Positions 42,998 through 55,479 of a stretch of DNA of 64,000 bases are shown one piece after another. The stretch comes from Paragorgia papillata. Its lineage: Eukaryota; Cnidaria; Anthozoa; Scleralcyonacea; Coralliidae. How positions within the stretch are numbered: the stretch's first letter is position 1; the number at the start of each line of letters is the position of its first letter. Position numbers and translations under genes: made by a program. The notes under the pieces are model-generated. The model had not been told where the DNA came from, did no database searches, and saw nothing but the letters and a program-made list of their open reading frames with translations. The stretch spans positions 3,441,501 to 3,505,500 of the forward strand of contig JAWNZC010000106.1 of the NCBI GenBank assembly GCA_035771165.1. Direction: 5' to 3'.

Positions 42998-44211
42998 AAA
43001 AAACCATAAACGCAGGACAGTTTATTTAAAAACATTTGTTTATGTAAATAATTAGCTGTCAATATGCACACTGTAATTTGTTATAAATATAAAAATAAAC
43101 TACAAAGAACTATTATAATGTTGCTCGTATGTCTTTATTAATTTTACTTCAGATAAAATTACACACATATAAAATCACACATCTTTCTTACACACTATAG
43201 AGTCCAAGTAATTTATTTAACTTAAAACATAATTTAACTTTGGATTTAGGCGACTCCATTTCTGCGATCTTCCTTCAACAACAAGCAGCAATCGAATAAA
43301 TGGAAGATAAGTGGAAGATAAAAATACCCCTTATTTATCCCTTACTTCTCCTGAATAAGAGGACGTGACGTCGTACTTTCTCTATGGTTACAGCTCCACC
43401 TAAACATGTCCCATTGCTTCATTCGCTAATCACCTTTTTAATGAGGTTTCTACACATGGCTTATGGAAATATTGGTAGCAATGGTCCTGCGTCTGCACTG
43501 AGCCAACACGTTGCCAAATAATATTTCGTTTATATATCGCCACTTAAACTCGTTCTTACGGCTTTTCGAATTGATTCTCGTCTAAACTCTTAAGTTCATC
43601 TTACGATTTCTCAATTTCTTTACAAACTTAGGTTAAGTTAGCCATAATTCCTATTAAGATGTGTTAACCAGTGTACACCCTCAACACAGATTAAATATTC
43701 CATGTTATTCAAATATGTGCGTGGTTTAATCCCTTAATGGTTTTACAATTGTCTCTTACACGTTGCCTTGCAAACGAATTTGAATATTCTAACATCATTC
43801 TTAACAAGAGTAGTAACCAAAAGAGTACTCGAATGAAAACGACGCGACGCCGTAGTCTCTCTATGGTAACACCACCACTAATCACCTTTTCGCTCGGACT
43901 TGCCTACGCATTAATACCCATTATTATCCTCCTTTAACCCTCTAAATGTAATACGTCATTCCCGATTGGTCTCCGATTGATTCCCAAAGTTACGTCATTA
44001 TCAAAAGGCACTGGACTTATATCCTTACAAGTCCTAGTCGATGCCAATATTATTTTTCCTTAGTTCGTCGTAAATAATATCCATTTTGTCCAACGATGAC
44101 GTATTCGCACGGGGGGTTGGATGAAAGCTAACGATGACGTATGCATAAATAATAGTCGGTCATGACGTAGTGAAACCCAGCGAAGTGACGCTGTTCAACT
44201 CTCTATAGTTA

Positions 44212-44812
44212 CGCGTATATAGAGCGTTTTCATCTGACGTCACGGCGGCCATATTGGTGTACCAAAACAATGAAATGGCGGCCACCAAGGGTGTACGGTA
44301 TGGGAATTAGCTCTCACGTTATTCAAATCATACACAATTCGGACAACAAGAACATGGAACATACTACCAAAAACGATTACAACAAAAAACATCACACTCT
44401 CAAACTTCAAGAAGTTACTATTTAACTACTATATTAACGCACTTAACAACACATATGACGTAGGCGACCCACGAACATGAAAAAGCATATGTTTAAAATG
44501 CAACACAGCTCGAAGCCTTATGAACCCACCATCGTGTTGCTTTTAGTAGATATCGTAGTAAATTTAATGTATTTAATATATGTTGTATATCGTTATGTAT
44601 TTTTAAAGTAACAGTTAAATCGAACTTGTTTTGGGGCCGCAGTAATTGGCAGTAGCTGTTGCGGTTACCCAGCCTATTGTCTTAATGTCTGTATTTATGT
44701 TTGTAATGTGTATGGCAAAGATATTAAAATAAAATAAATAAAATAAATATTTCGTATTGTTTCACCACCCCAATGGGCCACCGATCACGTGAGTGAAAAC
44801 GCTCTTTTAATC
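44212..44812. mobile_element. MITE containing a LINE 3' end
   Basis: The left arm at 28600 reads straight through this site, so the block is an insertion. Its edges TAGAGCGTTTTCATCTGACG and GTGAGTGAAAACGCTCTTTTA are inverted to each other. Inside, 44325-44752 is a 5'-truncated copy of the 2A LINE 3' end, from ATCATACACAATTCGGACAA to the AATAAAATAAATAAAATAAAT tail. Either the LINE jumped into the MITE or the MITE carries it as cargo. Confidence 0.75.
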
Positions 44813-44900
44813 AGGATTTCATTGTCTAAGCTCTGACGTCGCCCGGACTCGCCCAGACTCGTTCTTTTGTTTAAAATACTAATGTCCTCGTAATGAGATT

Positions 44901-45275
44901 TTACACATGGAAATATGGAAATATCAGTCTGAGAAGCAGTGATCCAAGCCATCGGGAAAAAGTTTTATTTCGTTTATATTTTGTCAAGTCTATACGTCTC
45001 AAATCGTTTATCGTTCTGCGCACAGCTTCTCTGATCGTTTCTTCGTCACATGAATCACTTACTTTAAGAACTAAAGCTAAATAGGCAATAATACGCCCAA
45101 AATTGGTCGCCTGCATCTCCCTGTGAATATTCACCATGTTATCTCCACAGATTCGACCGTTTACACAATCGTACAACCCCTGTTGTTCGGTAAGTAAGGA
45201 TTCTAAGTGAAAAGACAGAGTGTCTTTATCGATACCAATGTTATTTTTCTTTAATTCATCGTTAATAGTATCCAT
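44901..45275 (-). CDS. 124-residue ORF with Bcl-2-like BH1/BH2 look
   Basis: It opens MDTINDELKKNNIGIDKDTL. Helical segments follow, with NIHREMQATNFGRIIAYLAL resembling a BH1 motif (N-W-G-R-I-V-A-F). DEETIREAVRRTINDLRR and FSRWLGSLLLRLIF then come where BH2 and a membrane-proximal tail would stand. No trailing hydrophobic anchor beyond the last 15 residues. Within an arm of a virus-like region, an anti-apoptotic accessory gene would make sense, as several DNA viruses carry such homologues. This is a hypothesis from short motifs only. A TATA-like TTATATAAC lies about 80 bases upstream of the start. The ORF is intact while its twin is damaged. Confidence 0.45.
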   Translation of the reverse strand: MDTINDELKKNNIGIDKDTLSFHLESLLTEQQGLYDCVNGRICGDNMVNIHREMQATNFGRIIAYLALVLKVSDSCDEETIREAVRRTINDLRRIDLTKYKRNKTFSRWLGSLLLRLIFPYFHV

Positions 45276-45684
45276 GATACGCTCTCAACGTCTAAGTGTC
45301 CCACATGTAGTGTGGCCTATAAATGCTCTAAGGGTTATATAACAAATATTGTTTCTATTACCGACAAGGATTAAAAAAGTCGAGCGTTTTTTGATAATGA
45401 TGATCTTCGGAAATCAGTCGGAGAGCTATCGGTTATGACGTAGTGAATACGGGGGGGGGTTTGATAAAATTCAGGGTTAGGGGCTTCCGGAACACTAAGG
45501 TTAGGCGTTAATGACGTAACGCGCCGCTATAAAATGAATACTAATGAGATTATGGTCAGAGGGCCGTTTGCATACTAATTACTTCCTCCACCAGATTGGG
45601 GTCTATCACTACTGTGGTTGTTCCCGCAAGAATTTATATATTATATTCCATATTCTTGTTGACCGAATTATGTATGATTTTTTG

Positions 45685-45850
45685 TATATTGACGTATTAC
45701 ATTTCTTAATTTGATATCTGTAATTACTATTAATAAAGTGTCTGATGAGTACAGCCACACTTTAACCTCGTACGTAAGTAGTACTCTATGGAACAATTTA
45801 CCACTTAATATAAGGGAATCTAAAAATATTTGCTGCCTCGCTCCTTGCGT
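45685..45850 (+). pseudogene. LINE C-terminal fragment
   Basis: One frame reads VSDEYSHTLTSYVSSTLWNN, then LPLNIRES. The (A/T)LWN.LP..IR.S ending is characteristic of the extreme C terminus of CR1/L2-type LINE polyproteins. The fragment is short and preceded by a stop. Confidence 0.5.
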
Positions 45851-45859
45851 ACACGTTTG

Positions 45860-47290
45860 AGACTTGAGCACGGATTCCTGGGTTTCTGAATATCGTCATT
45901 TACCCATGGTGCGTTGCAAAAAGTTTTTCCCCGACGTCTTTGTCGTCGGCTTTATAAGTGTGGTAGATGTTTAACCAGATTTTTTATTAAGGGTTGGATT
46001 TCTGTCGTTTTTTCGACAGTTCTATCAATTTCAGTTAAAATTTCTGTCGACGAATTTCTATTCAAATTTCAAATTTTATTTTGGCTCACGTTAGGTAGCG
46101 TTATATTCTGGGTGTCACATTTGGTGGAATCCGTGCGCTAGCCTGCTGAATCGTACGCTATAGCATCGTACGCTATAGCCCGTGCAATCGTATGACCGCG
46201 AAGCAAAGTATTCCGCAAGTAAATACAATTCTGGTTGTGAGTCGTTCATCGTTAGTCTGTTAATTCGTTTTACCAACACTTTGACAAAAGACAAAGCTGG
46301 TTTAAAAGAAAAGAACTCGGAACATCGAGCCCGAAACATTAACAGCTTAATTAAAGCCTAAAGAAAGATGCCTCGCTGGCTTGCTGGAAGCGATTTCGAA
46401 ATCGGGGATGTTGTGTCAATGAATCGCAGTGAAATGTTTACTGAAGACTTCCAAATCTGCAAACTATTTTAAAACTTCTTCAAAATACACGAGAGAAACA
46501 CAAAGAAGGTTTGTTCATGAAGACAGAATGGACAAGTTGCGAAGTAGACGAAGCAGACGGAAATATGCATGCTGTGTTTACATCGGTACATTTACGGAAG
46601 CTTAATTGACCTGAATAGATACAAGCAACCAACGCCACAGTACATTAAATATACTGCTTACTGAGTAAGGGCTTACTGCTTAGTCCAACAACTAAAAAAC
46701 GCAAGTAAGAAGCCCCAAATAATGCAAATAATATAAAGATGATGTTGTTTCCACGTCTAGATTAACGCCGTGAAGTTAGCTACCAATTCGCCAGCTGCAC
46801 CAATGTTTTGCCGGTCTTGTAACTCGTTCAATCCAGCTTTAATATCACCAAACTGGCGAACTGGCAGCTAATTTCACGGGGTTGTCTAATATGATCGCTT
46901 GAATCTACCGAATCTAGGTTAATAGTGTACTAAAAATATTAAGATTCGTTGTTATTTGGAAAAACGGACTTGTTTACATGTGCATCAAAGGCTTAATGCG
47001 CGGCAATGGTTAAAAGTACCCATATAAAGTACAATCAAAATAGCTTTAGGAGTCTCAGTGAGTCAGCGCGGTTCTATATAACTACATTGCGTCTGAAAAT
47101 TTTGTACTTTTTAACAAAGGCTTAATATGTGCGTGCACGCTGTTGCGCTGTTTCGTGTATAGGCTATGCCAAGCTGCATTGCTATCAGTAGCCCGAGTGA
47201 ACGCCTAAGCAGGCGTCTTGTTATTACTGTATAGAATTAGATTTAAGATTTATAATATTTTTCGTTTTCGAATTATTTGTAATTATAATT
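45860..47290. other. Non-coding stretch, nothing firm recognised
   Basis: No ORF with family features. A small direct repeat ATCGTACGCTATAGC occurs twice at about 46150-46180. The right part (46700-47220) is AT-rich without recognisable repeats. Confidence 0.4.
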
Positions 47291-47306
47291 AAGGTATACA
47301 TTGAAC

Positions 47307-47575
47307 TCACACTCACACTCACACTCACACTCACACTCACACTCACACTCACACTCACACTCACACTCACACTCACACTCACACTCACACTCACACTCAC
47401 ACTCACACTCACACTCACACTCACACTCACACTCACACTCACACTCACACTCACACTCACACTCACTCACACGCACACGCACACGCACACGCACACGCAC
47501 ACGCACACGCACACGCACACTCACACTTACACGCACACACTCACACTCACACTCACACTCATACTCATACGTTCA
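47307..47575. repeat. (ACACTC)n then (ACACGC)n hexamer array
   Basis: About 27 ACACTC units followed by eight to nine ACACGC units and mixed ends. All frames open for long runs (SVSVSV, HSHSHS, ECECEC), which are artefacts. Confidence 0.97.
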
Positions 47576-47856
47576 GGTTTTTGTGACTTTATAGTGATTC
47601 GTGAGTAAATAAATCATCCTATTCCTATATCCTACTTTATCCTATCCTATCCTATTCTTAAAAGGTATCACATACGGAAAATAATTTAAATTCGGAATTG
47701 GTAACACGAAAAAGGAAATATTTGCTAGCAAATAGAATTTTTATGATCTGTCCGGTTTGTATCGTATTTAAGAATGTAAATAATGCAATAACTTAACAGA
47801 CGTTCGATCGGTAGACGTTCGTCAGCTCAATTACTCAGAAAAGATTTCTGATCCAC

Positions 47857-48215
47857 GGACAGGGTTCGAATCTGCAACCTTCTAATAACTGGTTAGACAC
47901 TCTAACCATTGAGCCACTGAATGGTAGCGTTTGCATACAAGATGTAGTTAAATTGATAAAATAATTTGTACGTATACATGTAGTGCATGTGGTACTTTGC
48001 GAGCTTGGTGTAATGTGACAGACGTTCTGATGACCTGTTCTTCTAATGTAATCTCTTAGATGAGATGTAATCTATTTACATCTCATATGCAAACGCTTAC
48101 CACTTAGGAGCACATATGACTATGAATTTGCAACCTTAGCTTTCCACCTGAGCCTCAGTGGTTCAATGGTTAGAGCGTCTAGTACCACATGCACCACATG
48201 TATACGTGAAATTTA
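47857..48215. mobile_element. tRNA-headed foldback element
   Basis: On the minus strand 47935-47857 looks like a tRNA: box A TGGCTCAATGGTTAGAGTG, a five-pair anticodon stem TCTAA/TTAGA with loop CCAGTTA, and box B AGATTCGAACC. On the plus strand 48151-48185 a second tRNA 5' half (TCAGTGGTTCAATGGTTAGAG) faces it. Between them GCGTTTGCATAC and ATGCAAACGC, and ACGTATACATG...GTGGTAC and GTACCAC...CATGTATACGT, are inverted. I read it as two SINE heads in inverted orientation. Confidence 0.6.
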
Positions 48216-48239
48216 TCATATCAATGCAATTATTCTTAT

Positions 48240-48355
48240 TAACCCTTTCATGGCCAGGTTTCCGGGAGCTCTCCCCTGTACGAGTAAACTCGTCTGGTCT
48301 TCGCCAGAGTAAAATTAAGTTGACAAAAGGCAACTGTGACCAATAAAGCGTAAAT
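48240..48355. repeat. GGCCAG repeat, third copy
   Basis: TTAACCCTTTCATGGCCAGG, GTCTGGTCTTCGCCAGAGTA and AAAAGGCAACTGTGACCAAT match the units at 23535-23772. Confidence 0.6.
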
Positions 48356-48514
48356 AAATACTAACATAACCTAAGGCAAAGAGGTGCTTTGTCTTTGTCT
48401 TTGCGTATTATAATAATCACTTCAAAAATGCATTAATAATTCATGAGGAAAATACAAAGGAAATCAGTACCATGTCCGTGGTTTTATACCTGATAAAACT
48501 TCTTGACGTCAGAA

Positions 48515-48600
48515 AGAATACTAATGAACATACAATTTTATATAAAGAATACTAATGAACGTACAATTTGATATAAAGAATACTAATGAACATAACGTCC
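48515..48600. repeat. Tandem repeat, ~32-bp unit
   Basis: AGAATACTAATGAACATACA plus ATTTTATATAA recurs nearly three times. Confidence 0.75.
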
Positions 48601-51285
48601 AATAACGAATCGTTTTTGAAGCCATTCAAAATACTCGCATCAATTGTTTTATCAGATCTAAAACACTTGTGCTGCGCCCTCGTGGTTTTAAATCTGATAA
48701 AGCACTCCTGCTCGTGTTTTAAATATTACATAATTAGTGACGTAATTTAGCAATACCAACATGCTTCATGGCATTGCAGTGCGAAGGCATGTCAACAGTG
48801 ATCGAAAGCATAGAGTAAGAATATTATCGAAAAATATATTATCGAATATCGAATAATATATTATCGAGCAGTATTATATTGGCGACGAGTGATCTTTTTG
48901 AACCCAAATGGCTATGCCAATACAAGTTACTCCAGTTACCATTTTTCTCTCCTGAACGAGAGATTTTAACTTCTCGTTAGGACAGGTAGGTTATGAACTA
49001 TGTTTTGTGTAAATGAGAGCAAAACTGCTTTTGATACTGGCGAGAAAATTACTTCAAAGTTGTCGATGTAGTGAAGAACGTTCCAACAAAACCATGCTTG
49101 AAGAAAGAACTTTTTGAGCATTTCTAGGTGAGTAAGGAAATCGATTGCTGTACAGTTAGCCATTTGGCTTCAAATTCATGCATATGTAGTAGATCTATTC
49201 AGATCGTATAGTTGATGCCCTTGTAAATGTCTCTTGTCGCCATTTTCGCAGGTTGAAATTGACAAGGTTCACGATCACTTGTTGTTCGAATAGCATCACC
49301 TCGTGAGACTTTGTTTTGATTTGTTTTGGCACGGAAAAAACTTGTTTTACAAAAAGGTATTTTGCAAAAACTCCGATTGCAAAGTGCTTTCGCTTTCGCT
49401 TGGGTTTTGGTCTTGGATTTTCTTCTCTCCCCTTTTGTACTGGTGAAAATACTGTATAAATTTTAGTGTGGTGTAAAATACAGTAGAATAGGCTAAAATA
49501 ATTAGTTCTAACTTTAATTCTATTCGACTGTTGTCACAGCGCCCTAGTCATAGTTTTTAACCAATAGCTATAAAATGTAGTACTATGAGTAGTTTTAACA
49601 TGTAAAGAATGCACTGTAGGCAAATATTTAAACTGTTAGATAGCTAGCTGAATGCTGTAAATTTCTAATTAAACTAACGCTGTGCAATTTAATTAGATAT
49701 CCATGCAATAATAACTCTTTGCAATTAATAATGACCCTTGTGTTGGGATAATTCTGCTTAAACTTGGGGGCATGTCTTTTTAGAAACTTGAATGTTGACT
49801 CGTCACTTGACTTTCATCTCATTTCTTTTGTAACAGTTTTCCTGGCTTTTTTCCACAAATTTGTTGTTTTCACAGTTGTCAAAAATAAACAGATAATAAA
49901 ATAACCCATTCATATCGTAATACTTGTACCTTTTGTTTGAATATATTTTCTCCAGTGTCAAGCGAAATACAATAAATTCAAAATTAGTAAAAAGATTTTA
50001 TTTTTAAACTTGTCTTTTCAATCTGTGAGCAGTCCGGTTTGCCAGCCAATCCAAGCACATATATGATTGAGTTGGATACCAGACCAGACAAAAATAAAAT
50101 CTGATACAGTTATGATGAAATTTTGGCTCTATGAGTCTAAGGGAGAAAGTAGAACAGCAAACATTTTCAGTTCAATGTTTCAAAAGCAGTAATTAAAAAT
50201 TTGAATTGTACACTGGGTTTCCAAATTATGAGACATATTTTATGACATTCTCACACCCACCTGTGAAAGACAGTAAAGATACAATGGATCCAGTAACAGC
50301 CAAGTCAAAAGAAAATAGAAAAGTGGAGGAAACTGTCACTGACAGCAGGCACTATCTCCCGAATAATTATGTTTATGCCTTTCTAGGCTTACAGTAGATG
50401 TAGTCTGCAGGAGAAAGATCTGGTTTTTCGATACAACATATCTGCAGTGTCACAAGTTTTGAGGATTTGGATAACATGGCTAGACATCCTTCGAAACAGG
50501 TTAATGTTCATTCCCATTTGGCCGACACGAGCGTCAGAGTCACTGGCAGGACAGGCATATTGGGGGGGGGGGGGCAGCAACATTTGAGGGGTCTGAGGGC
50601 ATGCTACCCTGTAAAATTCTGAAATCTCAAACTTTCTAATTCTCAGGAACAATCGTGGTGACGCTTGGGGGCAGCTATCCCGCTTGCCTGCCCTTCCACA
50701 GACAAGACTTTGAAAAAAACAAAATTTTAAGCATGCAAAGAGCTATTTTTGGATATTTAATTAAATTGAACAGAGTTACAGTTTAATTAAACATTTACAG
50801 CAGTCAGCTAGCTACCTAACGTTTATATTATTGAACCAATTTATAGCTATAGGTTAAAAGCGATGACTAGGGCGCTGTGACAAGAATTAAATAGAATTAA
50901 AGATAGAACTAATACTTTTAGCCCATTCTACTGTATTTTACACCACACTAAAATTTATACAGTATTTTCACCAGTACAAAAGGGGAGAGAAGAAAAACCA
51001 AGACCAAAACCCAAGCGAAAGCGTAAGCAATCGGAGTTTTTACAAAATACATGAACAGTTGCTAATGAAACAAGTTTTTTTCGTGCCAAAACAAATCAAA
51101 ACAAAGCCTCACGAGGTGATGCTATTCGAACAACAAGTGATCGTGAGCTGTTTCAAAGCCTTTTCAATTTCAACCAGCGAAAATGGCGACAAGAGACACT
51201 TACAAGGGCATCAACTATACGATCTGAATAGATCTACTACATAAGCATGAATGTGAATGTGAAGGCAAATGGCTTACTGTACAGC

Positions 51286-52440
<1,155 letters not shown>

Positions 52441-53084
52441 AGCAATCAATTTCTTTACTCACCTAGAAATGTGCAAAACGTTCTTTCTTCAAGCATAGTT
52501 TTCTTCGAACGTTCTTCACTCCATCAACAACTCTGAAGTAATTTTCTCGCAAGTATCAAAAACAGTTTTGCTCTCATTTACACAAAACATAGTTCATAAC
52601 CTACCTGTCCTAACGAGAAGTAAAAATCTCTCATTCCTGAAAGAAAATACCCCTAAAACAATGAATTAATCTTTCAGGCAAAATGCTCGCCTGACGCCGG
52701 CCATTTCCCCTGAAAGTGAATCCGTACCTCAACTACCAGCATGCATTGCGATAATGCAAATTGCCCATTGGCGTATGTAAATGTTCTTCATTGATTGCCC
52801 AGTAAACCGAGCTCATTTAATACAGTGTTGATATTAGTCAGAGAGACACGGTGGAAGACATAAGGATTATTTCGCTGCCTTCAGATTGACATTTCGCCAT
52901 TATCAAAGTATGACTTTGAAACAAATCAAAAGTTATAGTTATGGGAAACAAAAGAAAATTGCAAAAGATGTTACTTTGTCATTTAAAGTGTTCTTTCAAA
53001 TAAGGTATCTTTTTGACCGCAGCATTCCAGTCAGACAGGAGACACTTTTGAGTATACAACAACTAAATTAGCATTAAATTTTAC

Positions 53085-53226
53085 CTTTATAACAGCCGTT
53101 AACTTCCAATCTCATAGAAATATGGCTGTTCCAAGAGTTTGGGCTAAGACGGATAAATCGAGCTGCAATTGCTGGTGAAATAACATTGTGAACGATTGTA
53201 TTTTTATCCGTATTTCCAATGAAAGC
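53085..53226 (-). CDS. F5/8 type C domain second-half exon (more 5' domain)
   Basis: 142 bases, the same length and phases (0 in, 1 out) as 18246-18387. Acceptor TTTTTAG and donor AAAG|GTAAAA. Encodes AFIGNTDKNTIVHNVISPAI, then AARFIRLSPNSWNSHISMRL and EVNGCYK. No matching first-half exon is seen to its right within the window, so it probably lies beyond 64 kb or has been lost. It is about 30 kb upstream of the next exon (23219), a distance filled with mobile DNA. It could alternatively belong to a neighbouring paralogous gene. Confidence 0.82.
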
Positions 53227-54054
53227 CTAAAAATTGATTTTTTGAATAAAAATAACAACAATTTTTATCATATAAACACTACAAGAAAATTTACCATTTT
53301 AGCCCTGATAATGCAAGCCAATATAGCCTGCGCAGCAGGTGTTACACGTGACCGTTTGGGACACTGGGGAGGGGCTTGAAAGTAACGCCTGCAGCTGAGC
53401 TCTTTAGTTTTGTCAAACACCCCAAATGAAATATGACCTGGAGCAGTCAATGTCTGAAGCTAATTAACTACTTGTAATAATTGTAATATTTCAAAATCCA
53501 TGGCATTCAGTAAAATTTCGCGTAAATTATTATTTCAATAATCCTCTTTGTATAAAATACAGTTATGGCCACAATTCAAAGGAGTTAAAAGACTGCGAGT
53601 GGTCGCAAGTCTGTAAAAGGTAAAAATTAATATTAACGTAAATATGTCTGCCGTGTCCGGCGGTGTCCTCTCACAAATATATTTCTAAAATTGTGGACTG
53701 GAAATTTATAAAATGAGGTGTGAGTGGCAGAGTAAACCTGTTTCTATCAGTGGCATGACGAATATCCATGAAAGGAAGGGTAATGACAGCGAGTGTTTAC
53801 CAAAGCAAAACAGTTTTGAAAGGTATGAATAGTTCTGATTATTGAACAAAAACTATGTGCGCGGCGTCCAACGGTGTTCACTCGCAAATATTTTCAGTAC
53901 AATTCAATACATGCGCACTCGTGAACCGTGCAAGTGTTCTTGTCTCAAAATTAGATTCGAAAGGAACTGTTTCGTTATTTTAACAAGTTTTTCAAGCCAT
54001 AAACTGGCTAAACTATTAAAAAAAAAGTTTAATCAGAGTCAGAATCACTTTCGA

Positions 54055-55249
54055 TTATATGGAATCGCCGTTTCCTTGGTTGGTGGCTGGAGATGTGTTG
54101 TTGAGGTTGAATGTCACGTTGCAGTTAGTGAAAGTATTCATCAGATTCTGGGCTTGAGAACTCGTCGTCGAATACTTAGACATGGTGGATGAACTGGCTG
54201 GTTGTTCATCTGCTGCGTTATTTCGTCTTGATATTGCCCAGGAAAGATGTCGTTGCTCCTCCTCATCTGCTTCGTTGTAGTCATCTAGTGACTGTATGTT
54301 CCTGAGGCAAGTAATCTTGGCGATGCCAGACCTTTCAAGATTTGCCTTTTTCAGCTTGCCCACTACTGTTTTACGGGCACTGTCGTTTGAAAATCTTTTA
54401 TCACTAGCCTCAAGACTTGTGCCAGAGATGATATTTTTCATCATCGAGTTGATCTTGTTTACTCCCATCGGCTGGACTTTGTACCAAATTTGGTCGTCGG
54501 CTCGTCGGTTGGTTTTCACAGAGAGGTAACATGGGCCAGTTTGTTGTAATTTCAGAGGCCTTTGGCTGACGTACTCTCGGAATAGAGCAACTGGACATCT
54601 TTCTCCTCCAGTCTGGAACATTTGGGGTTGGAAATCTCTTTGTTTGGAATTTAAGCCGCCTTGTCTGGTCTTCGTTGGCCCTTCTGTGTATTGTATGAAC
54701 TCGACGCCGTCGTCACCTTGAACAATACTGAAGTCTGCCATCTTCATTTCGTAATGCTCTTGCCTGCCCCGAAGACCAAAGTATTGGGTAAGTAACCACC
54801 ATATTATTTGCACGAGTGACTCAGAAGTTTTAGAGGCAAATTTGTCGGTCTTCCAGAGTATTTCTTCCTCCTCTCGCGATAGCTGTCGTGCTTTATTTGG
54901 TCGCTTTCCTCGGCCGCTTTGGCGTAGCAACTTAGCTTTTCCCTCTAAAACTTGCTTCGAAGTTGTGAACTCTCTGTCTCGTATGATGGAAAAGACATAC
55001 CCCTTGTCCTTGAGATGTCTGTCAAGGGACGTCATCATTACTTTGAGGCTGTCTGGTTCGTAATCTTCGCCGTGTTTGTTTTTAACTTCAGCGTAAAAGC
55101 GCTCGAGCAAATTATTTAACTCCGCCGGCCCGTATTTCTCGATTTCATCTGGAATTCCCTTCTCAACACACCACATTTTTAAAGCTGTTCTTCAATTCCT
55201 GGATTGTGGTTTCTGTCGCCAAAGAAAATCTACTTAAAACGCCGGCCAT
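54055..55249 (-). pseudogene. Crypton-type tyrosine recombinase (DUF3504-like), frameshifted
   Basis: It starts MAGVLSRFSLATETTIQELK at 55249 and meets a stop after about 30 codons. The main frame (55176-54055, 373 codons) contains WCVEKGIPDEIEKYGPAELN, LLERFYAEVKNKHGEDY, YFGLRGRQEHYEM (first catalytic Arg), FSNDSARKT (usual N-H-S-x-R-K-T; the His is Asp, Arg kept) and CLRNIQSLDDYNEADEEEQR (nucleophile Tyr kept; the usual GH before it is CL). Such proteins cut and rejoin DNA by a 3'-phosphotyrosine link; animal relatives include the QRICH1/KIAA1958/ZMYM group. N-terminal break and two lost His positions suggest it is inactive. The asparagine-rich tail is typical. Confidence 0.82.
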
Positions 55250-55289
55250 TGTTTTTGCTACGAATTTGTTTGCTGTAATTTTATTTGAT

Positions 55290-55470
55290 TTTTCCGCTCC
55301 TAAGAGGTGTTATTTGATTGGCTTTTATTGTCATTTCATTGTTTTATGAGCCAATCAGAGCACTTTGTGTTCAAGAAATTTGCACTTTATTTCCTTTTTT
55401 CTGCACTGTATTTCCTTAAAATTGCACTGCTCTCAGCCAATCAGAATTGAGAAATTTTTTCATGTATATT
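55290..55470. promoter_or_regulatory. 5' module of the Crypton shared with the 2A LINE
   Basis: Read on the minus strand it starts TACATGAAAAAATTTCTCAA, TTCTGATTGGCTGAGAGCAG, then AAATACAGTGCAGAAAAAAG. See 8345-8530 for the twin. It ends shortly before the Crypton start codon. CCAAT boxes in both orientations. Confidence 0.55.
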
Positions 55471-55479
55471 ATTAGTCAG

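Larger units (their letters stand above)
41790..43244. repeat. Right inner inverted-repeat arm
   Basis: Inverted counterpart of 39405-40685, extended to about 43244 by the AATTTAACTTTGGATT stretch found at 37390-37415. Carries the ATPase 3' end, a G-rich minisatellite (42300-42470) and the C2H2 gene. Confidence 0.8.
43245..45596. repeat. Right arm of the large inverted repeat
   Basis: It runs from GGCGACTCCATTTCTGCGATC to CTAATTACTTCCTCCACCAGA and pairs with 27806-30212. It keeps the intact Bcl-2-like gene and is interrupted at 44212-44812 by a MITE carrying a LINE 3' end. Confidence 0.7.

Noticed and set aside
45990..46140. Possible LTR primer-binding site near TGGTGGAATCCGTGCGC
   Set aside because: No matching second LTR, TG..CA ends or gag/pol sequence could be found around it.
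47224..47594. Ser-Val, His-Ser and Cys-Glu repeat ORFs
   Set aside because: Hexamer array (ACACTC/ACACGC) artefacts.
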